A stretch of DNA of 64,000 bases from Chara braunii (taxonomy: Eukaryota; Streptophyta; Charophyceae; Charales; Characeae): positions 1,297,907 to 1,361,906 of the forward strand of contig BFEA01000345.1 in NCBI GenBank assembly GCA_003427395.1, written 5' to 3'. A program made the translations under genes and the position numbers. Positions within the stretch are counted from its first letter, which is position 1, and the number at the start of each line of letters is the position of its first letter. The notes beneath the pieces were generated by a model. That model did no database searches and was not told the DNA's origin. It saw only the letters and a list, made by a program, of their open reading frames with translations. This document shows, in pieces, positions 34,061-45,733 of this stretch.

Positions 34061-34426
34061 ACCTCTCAATCAGAGGACCCGCTCAATCAAGTAGCCAGCT
34101 TGCTTGATCTATTGATTACTCATTAGTAAATCAAGTAGGACTTCGTCAAATCTCTGAATTTTTTTTCTCGCAACAAATATCTGAAAACTTCTGATAATCG
34201 CATTTCGTTTTACCTGAAAATTTATGATATTAGTATTTCGTTTTCATGCAACAAATATCTGAAAATTTTTGATAATCGCATTTCGTTTTATCTGAAAATT
34301 CCTGATAGTAGCATTTCGTTTCTCTGATATTCGCATACATAGCCGAAAATTTCTGATGTTAACATGTCGTTTTCTAGGCATATTAGGATAACGATAGAGG
34401 TGGTCATATTCTCGGAAAACGGATTT
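34061..34426 (+). repeat. Element G leader, left part, AT-rich tandem repeats
   Basis: A unit of about 33 bp of the form 'ctgaaaatttctgataatcg' plus 'catttcgtttta' repeats in degenerate form at about 34145-34380. Similar words continue after element H at 52379-52610. No gene. Confidence 0.75.
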
Positions 34427-35444
34427 TGCAAGGAAAATAAGCAACAGCGAGATGACAATTCCAGTTCACACCATCACCTTGAAAGCCAGATAGTCACACC
34501 GCGTCCAAAGAGCAGCATTGCACCAATAATAAACCAATGGAGGTTCGTAGCACTGAAAACCGATGTTCATGGAGAGCATACTCTCTCCTCTCAACACAAG
34601 AGTCCAGTTCCTTCACAATCACACTTGACGCTCAGCGCCCAGCCTACTCCTACACAGCTACTACAGTCTACGAAACGACAATGCAACTGTTGACATCAGC
34701 GGCAACCCGAAGTACTTGAAGATGTCGCCCATATGCAGACCATCGCCAATACAAGGTAAGTGCCCTCACATCATCATCATCATCATCCTTCGCCCTTCCC
34801 TGACTTACACCCACACTTGTCCTCTCATACCCGAAGACCACCCCTGCGCCTCACTTTGTATCCACCGAGCCCGCTATGGAGGCTGGCTATGGCGCTGACC
34901 TCAGCAGCGCCCTGCACCCTCACACGACCACACGTGCGCAGCCTCTTGCTCCAATGCCGGCAGCCAGCCCACGAGCAATCGCTCCAGCAGCGCTGCCGCT
35001 AGCCAGCAAGTGACCCCCTGAGGCAGCCAGGGCCGAGCTCTTTCCTTTATTGAAAGAGTTGGCCTGCTTGTGCAGCCTGGCTGCACTGGCCTGGGCCCAG
35101 AACCTTCCGGAAGGCCCCAGGAGGCTGCCTGTGTACAGCAGCTACTGGCTGCTGGGCCTCGTGTGGTTGGGTGCCCAACTGTCTCTGTATGAGGCTGCGA
35201 ATCACGCCCAGGGCCTGCATTCCTTGGAAAGGCCCGGAGGGCCGTGGAAGTGTCTGTGTTGCTCGGCCTGTGCTTTTCTCAACCAACTGGCGCGTCGCAA
35301 CTGCCTGTACCCCCAAATATGAAATTGACAGTCGTAGGCCTCTTGTGAAATGTTAGGCCCGCCTTCACTTAGGGCGGGCACCTCCGCCTTCACTTAGGGC
35401 GGGCAATGCTGCAAACAGGGCCCCTTGGGCCTCTGATCCTCGCA
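34427..35444 (-). repeat. Element H 3' LTR
   Basis: TGCAAGG start, CCTCGCA end on the plus strand, followed by the PPT. Pairs with 51371-52378; carries an extra 24 bp or so after the (CAT)n run at 34769. AGGTAAGT at 34754-34761. Confidence 0.93.
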
Positions 35445-35457
35445 TTCCCCCCTCCTT
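35445..35457 (-). other. Element H polypurine tract
   Basis: Minus strand reads GGAGGGGGGGAA against the LTR start TGCGAGG. Confidence 0.88.
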
Positions 35458-35484
35458 TACTTCGTTAGTCCTCTGAGAAGTCTC

Positions 35485-36195
35485 TTATTCTTCAGGCATC
35501 TTCCCTTTTCGTTCTCTTTCATAGCCTGCAATCACTTGAGGTGCTGTTCTCACGAGTTCCTCTCGTGTGAACCAGCGATCTTCCTTGGGATGGAGGTGAT
35601 GTTTGAAGCTCACACGATATTGCATTCTCGGTTTAGGAGGGCGCCCTTTGCCTGATGGTCGAGGAACAGGCATCATTCGATTCTCCACAATCTGATCGAT
35701 GTCCACCTCGCTGTCCATGGTTGGGGGCAGCATTGATCTTCTTGAAGGAAACTGGTCAGTGGCAGCGAAAGGTGCCAGCTTGGAGGCATGGAACACAGGG
35801 TATGTGCGTAGGTGTGCAGGAATACGGATCACGTATGAAGGCCCATCTGGTTGATCCCCTACAATATCCAAGATCTCCCAGGGCCCAAAATATTGTGGCA
35901 TCAATTTTTTGGATATCCCCAACTCCTGACCTAGTTTAGATGACTTTACCCAGACTCTATCACCTACCTGAAAGTTAGAGGGCCGTCTATGCTTATTCTC
36001 AGATGCAATCATTGCTTCCTGAGATTTCCTAATATGCTCAACGGCCTTCTGCAGCATCTGTTCATATTTTACAACAAATTCTATGCTGCCAGGTGCTGCA
36101 GTGGGTTCCCTTTCCGGTAGCAGAAAATCAAGAGCAGTCTGGGGCTTCCAACCAAGATGCAGTTGGTTGGGAGTCATGTCGGTAGTACTATGCAC
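35485..36195 (-). pseudogene. Element H integrase SH3-like region and chromodomain-like tail
   Basis: An unbroken 236-residue stretch: 'NFQVGDRVWVKSSKLGQELG', 'LMPQYFGPWEILDIVGDQPD', 'AHLRTYPVFHASKLAPFAAT', 'SMLPPTMDSEVDIDQIV', then the tail 'YRVSFKHHLHPKEDRWFTRE' and 'ELVRTAPQVIAGYERER'. The last part has the spacing of a reduced chromodomain. A stop or frameshift near 36200-36240 separates it from the core. Confidence 0.85.
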
Positions 36196-36241
36196 AGCGT
36201 TATTGTACAGGCTGGCGACGAGAGGTAGTTTCTCGTCGCTG

Positions 36242-36793
36242 TCATCCTGACTTGGCTTGATATAATGTCCAAGTAGGTGTTTGTACTACTCGGTCCATTT
36301 GCACGACTTGGCCATTTGACTCAGGATGATTTCTTGAAGTCATTTGGAGTTTTGTGCCTAATTGCTCAGCAGTAGACTGCCACAGTTCACTCGTGAATCT
36401 GACATCCCTGTCACTTCCAATAGATGTAGGTAGACCGAAGTCTCTTACCCAGTTGTCCATGAAAAGTTTGATGACGAAGTCAGTTTTGGCTGTTTCCGGC
36501 ATGGCGATCAGTCTTGCGTACTTGGTAAAACGGTCCACTATAACAAAGATGTGCCTCTTTCCAGACCTGCTGGTCACAAGGGTGTCCATGAAATCCATAG
36601 ACACACTCTGAATTGGTCCTTCAGGAATCGGCAAGGGCTTGATCAGCCCAAGCGGAGCCTGAGTCCTTGGTTTGTCCCTTTGACGAACCTGGCAGGTTTC
36701 CACGTATCGTTTTGCATCTTGCATCATAGAGGGCCACCAAAATCTGTGTATTTGCAGATGTCTTTTTGTAACCAAAATGACCAGTTGCGTCAT
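36242..36793 (-). pseudogene. Element H integrase zinc finger end and core
   Basis: 'YVETCQVRQRDKPRTQAPLG' keeps only one cysteine of CxxC (C-Q-V-R). Core: 'SMDFMDTLVTSRSGKRHIF' first Asp, 'GSDRDVRFTSELW' second Asp, but the catalytic Glu region reads 'ESNGQVVQMDR': Glu is replaced by Val. The integrase would be inactive even without the frame breaks. Confidence 0.87.
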
Positions 36794-37571
36794 GATACTC
36801 GCCTAAAAATAAACTACGTAAAGACTCACTACACGGGGGACACAATCTTTTATTCCCTGCCTTCTCGAGAAACAGCAAGCCATCCACCGTCGTAAATTTG
36901 TCCAAACTCTTTTTGTCCTTTGCTTGGAACCTACGAATGATCTCTGACATAACTGGATCTCCCTGATAGGCTTCCACCAGCGATCGAGTGAGTTCGTCAG
37001 ATATGCCAAACTCAGTGACTAGCGCGCCCAGATATTTTGCCCTTCTTGATAGCGCATCAGCCACTTTGTTGTACGTACCCTTGATAGGATTAAGTTGATT
37101 GTCATACATGTCTATCACTTGAATCCATCTCTTGAGTGCGTCTGACAACACAGGCTGTGTCTTAATCCAGCGCAAAGTCTACCTCACATAGAAAAATTTT
37201 CCTTGGAGGTAATGTCTCCAATGAACTAGTGCTCTGTACAGGGCGTAGAGTTCTCTCTCGTTCGTGGACTTAGCTAACTTTTGAGATGGCATCTTCTTGC
37301 TCATATACTCGATCGATCTAAACTTGGGCCCTTCCTGTTGCGCAAGGACCGCGCCTATGCCATATTGGCTAGCGTCTGTGGTCACAATGAATGGCTTGTC
37401 AGGATCAGGAAGTTTGAGAATTTCATAATGTGTCAGTGCATACTTCAATTTCTTGAAGCTTGCTTCACACTCTTCAATCCACTCCCAAGGGGTGTCAAGT
37501 TGAGTTAGATCTGTTAATGGGGAAGCTATAGTACTATCGTTCTTCACAAACGAACGATAATAGCCCGTCAT
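36794..37571 (-). pseudogene. Element H RNase H and connection
   Basis: 'MTGYYRSFVKNDSTIASPLT' connection, 'KPFIVTTDASQYGIGAVLAQ' with first Asp, 'KSTNERELYALYRALVHWRH' with Glu, then a break at about 37175-37179 and 'GTYNKVADALSRRAKYLGA'. The loss of a few codons around 37180 removes the usual TDH segment. Confidence 0.83.
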
Positions 37572-37601
37572 CCCGAGAAACGATCTGACCTCAGTAACAG
37601 T

Positions 37602-38678
37602 CTAAGGTCTAGGCCAGTTATGTCTGCTGGCCACCTTCGCATCTTCCGGCCTCAATCCATCTGCTGAGATTTCATGACCCAAGTACAAGATATTGGTGCG
37701 ACCAAACTCGCATTTATCCAAGTTTACCTTGTACTGGTGCTGTCTTAAGAGACCTAGCACTGTTTTCAGGTGCTCAGCGTGCTCCTCTACAGTCCTACTA
37801 AAGATAAGAATATCGTCGAGGTACATGAGGGTAAACTTGTCGAAGTACTCGTGAAATATCAGGTTCATCGCGTGCTGAAATGTACCAAGCGCATTGCATA
37901 GGCCAAAAGGCATCACCACAAACTTGTACAGATCGTACCTGGTCTGGAATGCGGTTTTGTGCTGGTCCTCAGGTCTAACGGCAATTTGATGGTATCCGGA
38001 CTTCAGATCTATCTTTGTGAAGTACCGGCATCCCTGCACCCTATCCAAGAGGTCGTCACTGGGGGGTAGGGGCTCCGCGTTCTTAACGGTGATGACATTG
38101 AGGCCCCTATAGTCAATGCACATCCTTAATGGACCTCCCTTCTTTGGGACAAATAAAACTGGCGCACCGTAAGAGGAGGTACTAGGCCGTATCCATCCCT
38201 TCTCTGTGAGCTCCTTGAGCTGGCGGCGAAGCTCATCTAACTCCGCACGAGACATCCTGTAGATTCGTCCTCTAGGCACCTTGCTACCTGGGACAACCTC
38301 TATCGCATGTACAACCTCCCTTTCCACCACGCCTGTGAGCTCCTCAAAAAGGTCTGAATATTGTGCGATGACTTTTTCTATCTCTGGGGGTGATTTAACA
38401 GCCTCCCCTTTCTCGGAGACAAAGATTAGATACATGCTCTCCTCTCGATTTTGCTTACAGTAGTTATAGAAGGATGAAGCGCACATACACCCGTAGTTTT
38501 CTATTAGACTGCTAGCTTTATACTTCTGCAATCTAACAGTTCTACCATTGAGCAATTTGTGGATCAACACCTTTCTATCCCAGTCAAACTGAGGTTGCGA
38601 GACTTCGAGGTAGTACATGCCTAGTAGCATATCGAATGGCAGTTCGTCGCTCACCAGGAAGGATATCTTGTGGATCAC
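37602..38678 (-). pseudogene. Element H reverse transcriptase with protease C-terminal lobe
   Basis: A 358-residue open stretch, the best RT in the window. 'ELPFDMLLGMYYLEVSQPQF' is the protease end. RT: 'VPRGRIYRMSRAELDELRR', '[20 protein letters not shown]', '[19 protein letters not shown]', 'IDLKSGYHQIAVRPEDQHK', 'MPFGLCNALGTFQHAMN', 'LMYLDDILIFSRTVEEHA'. The YLDD site is intact (Tyr preceded by Met). Ends at a stop near 37602 in the connection. Confidence 0.9.
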
Positions 38679-39063
38679 TTCCCCTCCTCCATAGGAGAAG
38701 GTGCAGGCTACGTCCTAGACGTAGTCTTTGACAACCATTTGGTGCTTGTTGGCTAGCGTAGAAGCTACAGTTCTGCTAAGCCGCTGCACTTGGTCCCCTA
38801 AGCGCAGTCTATCCACACAAGCACGACTGATGAAATTTCGTGTAGAGCCTATGTTTGCGAAGGCGCCAACCTTGCGGCCAGCTACATCTACTTCTACCAC
38901 GAAATGTTCACCCTTTGGACCTCTACTGATCATCGCCCAAGAGTTCCTGGGGTCCTTCCCTGACCACTCAGTCTCTAACTCTTCTAGGGCCTCAGACACA
39001 TCTCTCGAACAGAGTGTCGGTGGGTCTGAATGTGTCTGCGGGGCGATGCGTGGGTCACTAGCC
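38679..39063 (-). pseudogene. Element H protease N-terminal part, cut by LINE
   Basis: Begins at the LINE poly(A) junction with 'ASDPRIAPQTHSDPPTLCSR', homologous to the element B region 'VVPQTHSDPAILCS'. Protease loop: 'VGAFANIGSTRNFISRACV'; the catalytic Asp of D(T/S)GS is Asn (NIGS), so inactive. Stop near 38715. Confidence 0.85.
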
Positions 39064-39100
39064 TTTTTTTTTTTTTTTGTTTGATATGCTACGCCGCCGT

Positions 39101-39300
39101 GGGCAACGGAGATCCAGTCTACAGCTTTCGAGCAGTAGCTCAGAAAATGACACATCCAGACCGTTGATCTAACTTCTAAATTCAGACATTTAATACTTTG
39201 CGGCAACGGAGACCCAGTCTACAGCTTTCGAGGAGTTGCTCAGAAAATGACACTGCCAGACCGTTGATCTAACTTCTAAACTCAGACATTCAATACTTTG
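39101..39300 (-). repeat. 100-bp tandem duplication in LINE 3' UTR
   Basis: 39101-39200 and 39201-39300 are near-identical copies ('ggcaacgga' ... 'aatactttg'), immediately inside the poly(A) tail. The 39301-39610 remainder of the 3' UTR holds no gene. Confidence 0.92.
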
Positions 39301-39621
39301 CCTACTGTGAGCACCAGATCCCGAGGTAGCCCCCCAAAGCAACAGGGTGGTGTAGTCGTCCGGGCCTGAAGCTGTTGCTGTTCATCATAGGTGCATCTGA
39401 GTCTCTGCAAACCTGAAGGCATGCTGTCTCCTCTTGGTCCTTGGCCACCCACGATAGTACAACTCTTCGTGCAGCCGGTGTCGTGATTGTCCGACCTCAC
39501 TCTTGTCCCTTTGTAGCTGATGATCCACAACACTGCTATTGTCCTACGAGTCAATCATAGGTGGATGAATGGGGAAGGGGAAGGGAGCGGGGGGGCACAT
39601 CGTAGCATAGGTGAGGTGAAG

Positions 39622-41582
39622 TTAGTGCGGAGGGGTCGGGAGTAAGACGAAGTTGGTTGGGAGGTATGGGACACCGAAGTCCCCCAGCGGTCTTCTTTTC
39701 CAGCCGGACTCTGTTGCTTTCCAGGGTTTCCAATGTATGTGAATCCCATCATCCAACTCTAAAGAGGTATGGTTGGGGTCCTGCCAGATTTGGAGATAAG
39801 AGTCGCGGAGGGCTTGTCTGACGGTGGGCTCTTTCTCGTTGAGGTAGTGTCGTTGCATTTCCTTCCAGGCTTCGTGGGTCCGGGCTCTAATTATTTCTTC
39901 TATCGCATGTTGTGCCTGTTGTAGCCCGAACTGGTGGTCCTTTCTCTCAAAGGAGCACCTAGCTCTCCAAGTCAGCATCAACACCTGCAGCCTCATGTAG
40001 GCAAAGAGGTTAGTGGCGAAGGGAAACCATAATTTCATCAGGTGCTGGTTTCTGTTAAGCAGGAAAAGGCCAGCGTCCCAGGGGATGTGGAAGCCGGCCA
40101 GGTGGTGAAATGTTGCGTCCCACCACCTCCATATCTGAGCAACCATTGGGCAAGCCAGCAGGCAATGTTCCAGGGTTGCCCTGGCCGGCTGCCAGGACCT
40201 GCCACAGTAGGCGCAGATGGGAGACAGTAAGCTTTTCTGCTCGAGGTCTGTTTACGTCACGAGCCTGTCCGACGTAGGGAGACAGCGGTGCAAGATCTGC
40301 CACTGTAGTGCCCTAAGGTTCGTGGGGAGAATCTGGGAGTATGAGCCCCAAGACAGGTCTTGCAAAAGGCTGGCGTCCACAAGTGAGTCACACTCCCATC
40401 TTTGGAGCACTCTGTGGTCAATCGACAGGTCCTGGCGGGACACTTTGTATCCTCCTCTGACTGTGTAGTCCCACAAATGCATGGGCTTTCGGTCAGGCCA
40501 TTCCCACTCATCCGGATCAAATGGCAGCGTGGCCACTGGCGATGTGGGCTCGTATGCATAATAGCCATTGTCTTGATCCCCCACTACCCTTACTATCATC
40601 AGACCACCCCACCCGTCAATGGTATCCATGTCTTGTTTCCTCGTAAGCTTAGAGAAGCGGGCCCCAGGCTTGGCGGGTTCGAAAGCTTCCATTGCACATC
40701 TCCCTCCGTCGTTCGTCAGTACTCTATACACTGCGGGCGGGAGGGGGAGGTCAGCATATCTGACGACCCAGACGTGTTGTTGTATTGTGGGTCCTGCAGC
40801 AAGGGCAGCTTGCCAGACCAAAGGCAGAGCCTCCCTTAACTGGTCCAGTTTTTCGTCCACTTTCTTTACGTACCTTAGTCTAGTTTGGAGGTGTTGCGGT
40901 GTTGCCCAGGCGTTCGTTTTAGGATCCCACAGGTCCCCAATGGTATAAATCTTATTCTTTGCCCAAATCAACCATTGAGAGTTGTAGTGAGCAGGAAGGG
41001 GTTGCCTGCATGATCCAGGATATGGGGGTTGCCGAAGAGTGGTTGCCTCCACACCTTGTGCCATCGGTTGTGGGGATGTTTTTGCGTGGGGCCCCGTTTC
41101 CTCCAAAGTTTGATCATGAAGGGCCACAAGGGATCGTTCGGGATGTCTTGACGGGTCGCTTGTGCCGGGGCGGTTGCTGCGTGTCCATGCTGGCGCGGGC
41201 TCGGAACCTTCCAGTGGCTGTTAGTTAGCCATACCCCCTGTGTGCCCGTCACCTGCAGGGCCAGGTTAGCTATTTGTATGCAGACCAGGGGCCCCCAAGG
41301 GATGTCGTTCCCCAACAACAATCTGACGATTACTTTGAAGATCAGTGCTTTGCTTTCTCTTTCGGGATCGAGAATACCGAGTCCCCCTTTGAGGCTTGGT
41401 TGGGTGAGGACGTCCCAGCCCACTTTGTGGATGCATGTTTGGGAGTTTGCTGCATTTTTCCACAGGTAAGTGGTGAGTGCACTTCTCAGGCGGGCGTATT
41501 GTTGTTTCGTTAATGGCCACACCACTAGCTTGTACCATATCGCCGCGAGGATAGCGTTGTTAATTGCCAAGGCCCGGCCCAC
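39622..41582 (-). pseudogene. LINE ORF2 C-terminal region with zf-RVT domain
   Basis: Frame-shifted pieces: 'MGRALAINNAILAAIWYKLV' and 'SLKGGLGILDPERESKALIF' (the post-RT thumb region of plant LINEs), then 'WQILHRCLPTSDRLVT', then a zinc-binding motif CAYCGRSWQPARATLEHCLL (CX2C, later H and C) at about 40160-40225, then 'MVAQIWRWWDATFHHLAGF' and a downstream helical segment ('AHEAWKEMQRHYLNEKEP' region). The zf-RVT motif is thought to help bind element RNA. Confidence 0.82.
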
Positions 41583-41721
41583 CAGCGAGGTTTGGAGACC
41601 TTCCCACTTTGCCAGGCGGTCTATTGCCAGGTGTACCAGTGCGTCCCCGTGATCCGGGGGAGGGCCCAGTGCTGTCAGTTTGACGCCCAGAATCCTAATG
41701 GCTTCTTCTTTTGCTTGCCAC

Positions 41722-42525
41722 TTAACTACAGGCTGCAGCAGGGGGGGGCTGGTCCAGAGGGCACAGCCACCAACCTTCCGTCTTGGAGCCCCAATTAACT
41801 TTCATATCTGCCGCTAATGAGAACTGATGTATAACTCGCGTGAGAACCCGGATGCTTTCGGCGTCTGCACGTATGAGAACGGTGAGATCATCCGCAAACA
41901 GCGACGTCATCGGAATGAGGTGCTGCGGGAGTTCAGGGATGGGCACCTTGCTAATCTGCGGGTGGGCCCTGATCAATGATGCGAGAGTCTCCATTACAAT
42001 AACAAAGAGTAGCGGCACAATAGGGTCTCCCTGGCGCACCGATCTCTGCAATGCAATGGGGGGTGAAAGATGACCGTTGATCATTATGTTCGTGGTGGCT
42101 GACCTGTGGAGGCGGCGAATCCAGTGGCAGAATGACGGTCCGAAGTTCATCTTAGCCAGACACATGTCCAAGAAGTCCCAGTCAACGTGGTCATACGCTT
42201 TTTCAAAGTCAATGAACAGAATTGCCGCCGGTACTCTCCATTTTCTGGCATACTTGATAGTCTCATTGACTAAAAGGATGTTATCTTGGATATTGCGGTT
42301 AGGCATAAATCCAGTTTGGTCCGGATGAATCAACATGTTCATCAGGGGTAGCAGGCGGTTGGTCAACGCCTTAGCAACCATTTTGTAGGGGACCGGGAGG
42401 AGGGTGATGGGTCTATTGTTCCTTATATCCTCCTTGTCCTCTTTCTTATAGAGGAGTGTGGTAACTCCCTGGCCAATCATTCCCCCGAAGGAACCCTCTA
42501 CCTGAATTGCCGCTATATAGCTCAT
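41722..42525 (-). pseudogene. LINE reverse transcriptase
   Basis: Motifs: 'GVTTLLYKKEDKEDIRNNRP', 'ITLLPVPYKMVAKALTNRLL', 'PDQTGFMPNRNIQDNILLVN', 'AILFIDFEKAYDHVDWDFLD' (motif A Asp), 'RSVRQGDPIVPLLFVIVMET' (RQGDP), and 'MTSLFADDLTVLIRADAES' (FADD active site). Separated from the endonuclease by a single in-frame stop at about 42535. Frameshift near 41770. It would prime on nicked target DNA in the nucleus. Confidence 0.92.
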
Positions 42526-42534
42526 AAGATCGTC

Positions 42535-44097
42535 CTAGAGCAGATCCCAAAAGTGCACCCAAACGATACCAGGTGTTTTCTCATCTTCCATTCCTTTCAG
42601 GGCCTCCCAAATTTCGATAGAGGAAATAGGGCCTTCCAGGTGATGTTTTTGATCCGGTGTGAGGCGGGACTGGAGTGCTTGTAGCAGATCTTCTCTTGCT
42701 CGCAAAACCTCGGCCAGGTCCTTGTTGGGGGTCTGGGAGGTAAACAGGTGCTGGTAGTACTGGGAAGCATAGTCCGCAATTGCATACGCGTTAGAGGCCA
42801 CCTGCGCATCTTCGTGGAGGGGATGCTTGAGTCTAGGGACTGTGGCAGCCCGGGTTCTGGCTTTAGCTTTACGAAAGAAAGACTTTGCCAATGTCCCGTC
42901 AGTATGGGATTTTTTAATTATAGCCTGAATCCTCCATGCTTGGGTTTGACTTTGTATATATGCCTGAAGGTGATCTCGTGCTTCTTGCAGTTGCTGGAAC
43001 GAGGGCTGATGTAGAGGGTCAGCCATCTGCGTGTCATCCCACTCTTCCAGGTCTCGCATGAGTTTATCCAGAATGGCTTTACGATCCCGTGCATATTGAA
43101 TATAATTTTTTTTGGCCCTATCCCTTAGCTGAGCTATACCATTATTGAACCAGGCAACCCTATCCCCAAATTCCGGTTTCTGGGACTGCCAGTAGATCCA
43201 AAATTCATTAACCAAGTCTTTAAATTTGGGTAGGGATAGCAGCGAGGCATTGAATTTATAAAACCCTGGTCCCCTTTTGATGTGGGTGTGGAAGGAGAGT
43301 CCCAGCGTGATCATTCTATGGTCAAAGGTCTTACATGGACTGATGGTAGTTATTTCGGCAGTGGTGACCAGGCCAAGTAAGTCCTTAGAGACGAGCATGA
43401 GGTCTATACGTGAATTGGCCGGACCCCGGTCCCCCCTGGAGGACAAGCACGTGTAGGCCCTTTGTGTTGGATGTAACATTTTGTAGGCATCCTGCAGGCC
43501 CCTGTCCGCCATCAGTTGCCTGAGCATAAGGATGTCCGGCCCTAGCTGTGGCAGCGATGACGCTGGCGGGTCCAGTCGTTGCGAGGTCGACCTGTGTCCG
43601 GCCCCTGCCATTATAATCGGGGCGTCATCCGGGAGTTGCTGGAGTAAGGTAAGCCACAGGTCCACCCTATGCACAGGATCGTTAGGGGCGTAGATGTTGA
43701 CAAGATAAAACACGCCCCCTTCATATGCTACCCTCAGGCATATCCATCTGCCCCACAAATGGTCGTGTTGTGCAGATAGTGGTTTAAGCCTGGAGGAGGG
43801 GGGGATCAAATCGCCACTCCTGCTGACGCCCTTTCTGTTGCAGGGGCCTGGAAGGAGGCGTAAGGCCAGATGTTTTTCCTTTTTCCACGTGCGAAGGGGT
43901 GTCTTGGAGGTGCGTTTCTTGGACACACACCTCATCTGGCCACCTGCCGATGTCCGGGCACTTGAGCATTGTCCATATGGCTTGTTTTTTTTCAGGCGTC
44001 GCTTGTATGAGTCCATTAACATTGAGTGAGCGTATGTCGATATCAGCCTGAGCCAATTTGACCGCCCATTGCGGCGGATTCCTGGTTTTGGGGAGCA
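42535..44097 (-). pseudogene. LINE endonuclease (EEP-type) and linker
   Basis: 'DIRSLNVNGLIQATPEKKQA' and 'DEVCVQETHLQDTPSHVEKG' give the N and E motifs; after a frame change near 43800, 'VNIYAPNDPVHRVDLWLTLL', 'IIMAGAGHRSTSQRLD' (the usual GDFN is GAGH, losing the Asp and Asn), 'NSRIDLMLVSKDL' and 'TFDHRMITLGLSFH'. The linker to RT runs to 42535. Nicking would normally create the target primer. Confidence 0.87.
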
Positions 44098-44252
44098 NNN
44101 NNNNNNNNNNNNNNNNNNNNNNNNNNNNNNNNNNNNNNNNNNNNNNNNNNNNNNNNNNNNNNNNNNNNNNNNNNNNNNNNNNNNNNNNNNNNNNNNNNNN
44201 NNNNNNNNNNNNNNNNNNNNNNNNNNNNNNNNNNNNNNNNNNNNNNNNNNNN
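44098..44252. other. Assembly gap (155 N)
   Basis: Unknown bases between LINE ORF1 and ORF2. Confidence 0.95.
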
Positions 44253-44461
44253 GGTCCCTCACTGGGTACAATGGTGGTGGCGGGGGTGAATCGGTTGAGG
44301 GATGGCGGTCCTGGTGGGTGCGAGGTAGGGGACTGCCACATGGAGGGGTCTGTGATCTGATGTCGGTCCAGTTGTTGGCGCTGTGTAGGCGGGCTGTCCA
44401 TTATCGGGCTAAGATTTGTGTCTGCGGACTGTGGACTGTGTGTTTGCTTTGTCATCGATGG

Positions 44462-45733
44462 TTAGTCAGCTGTTTTGATGGGGAGGACGAAGGGGGGGTC
44501 ATCCCACTGGTTGTGCTCCTCAAGAACACAGTCCTCAAGGAAGATCTGCATAAAGACAAGGACTTGTCTGAGTGACCACTCAGTGTTGGCCCTGAAGCGA
44601 GAGGAAGTGAGGCCCATGAGCCGACTGTGGTTAAACCATGTGAAGCCATTAGGGGTTTTCTGCAGCCTGACGTTGGGGTCAACCAGCAAGAAAACTGGGA
44701 TGATTCCCTTAGGGAAAGTGAGTGATTTAGGGAACACCGCCCCTAGCACCCCTACAGTGGCCGTCTCCTGAAGCCAGCATTTCAACCTTTTTAAGATGAC
44801 CGTTGTGGAGGGGCTTCCCCTCCATCCATCCATCGTGAGGCCATTAGGCCCGACGTCCCGAAGAGCTGGAGTATCCTGTTGTGGGGGCCGCAGGCCCAGC
44901 ACCCACTCACCTCCTTCCCCCACCCTTGTCATTGGGAAGATGACCACTCCCGGCGGCAGAGCAACCGGTGTGCTGTCATCTTCTTCGAGTCACACCAGCT
45001 CCCTCATCTTTTTGGAGGGGGAAACAAGAGCGCGGTCATCATCAGCTAGGTGCGAGGAAGTGTTTACTTCGTCGTCTTCGTCATCTTGGATGATTTCCAC
45101 AACAGTAAGCTGTCGGGTGGGAGCAGGGATCATCTTGTTTGTTGATCCCTCCAGCGGCTGGACATCGCCCCGAAGCGGTGGAGCGTTCAGTAAGGCAGGA
45201 CGGGCGTGGTCATACGCGACCGGTGGAGTGTGCAAGGTTGCGCTAAGTTCATGCACAAGGGCCTTGGGCCAAGCCAGTCCTTCATGGAGGAGTCCGTCGT
45301 CGCGAGGGCCGGTCTGTGAGCCTCCCAGCCGGGCAGCGTTGTCATTGCTGCAGCTCCTGGCATAGCTGTTCATCTTATCCAAGAATTCATTAACCACCAT
45401 AACTATGGCTGCCCCCACGTCCATCCAGTCTATAGCCGTGACGGTCTTGTATTTCTCCACTGTTGCAAGGACCCTCGGGCTATACATGAGCACTGTCTTC
45501 GCCTCCCCCCAATTTCTCGTTTTGAGTCCGTCTTCGTGTGACCTCTTCATTGGCCGACGGGGGCGGGGGTGGGGGGGCTGGCTCCTCAGACTGCGAAGAG
45601 GCCGGCGGGAGGATTTCCAGATGCATCGCCACCGGCATGGCTTGGTGGGATTGTTGGGATTGTGGTTGGTTCTCTGGTGCAGACGTATCCATCTCTTGGA
45701 GGGTGTTTCCGCCAGTTTGATTCTCCAACCCAC
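44462..45733 (-). pseudogene. LINE ORF1-like region, C-terminal part
   Basis: Two stretches of 247 and 161 residues in different frames. They include an acidic patch ('VVEIIQDDEDDEVNTSSHLA') and a block 'GNPNVRLQ'-like segment ('PVFLLVDPNVRLQKTPNGFT', 'WFNHSRLMGLTSSRFRANTE'). I do not recognise a named domain. Position upstream of the endonuclease suggests ORF1, the RNA-binding partner, but function is inference. Confidence 0.55.
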
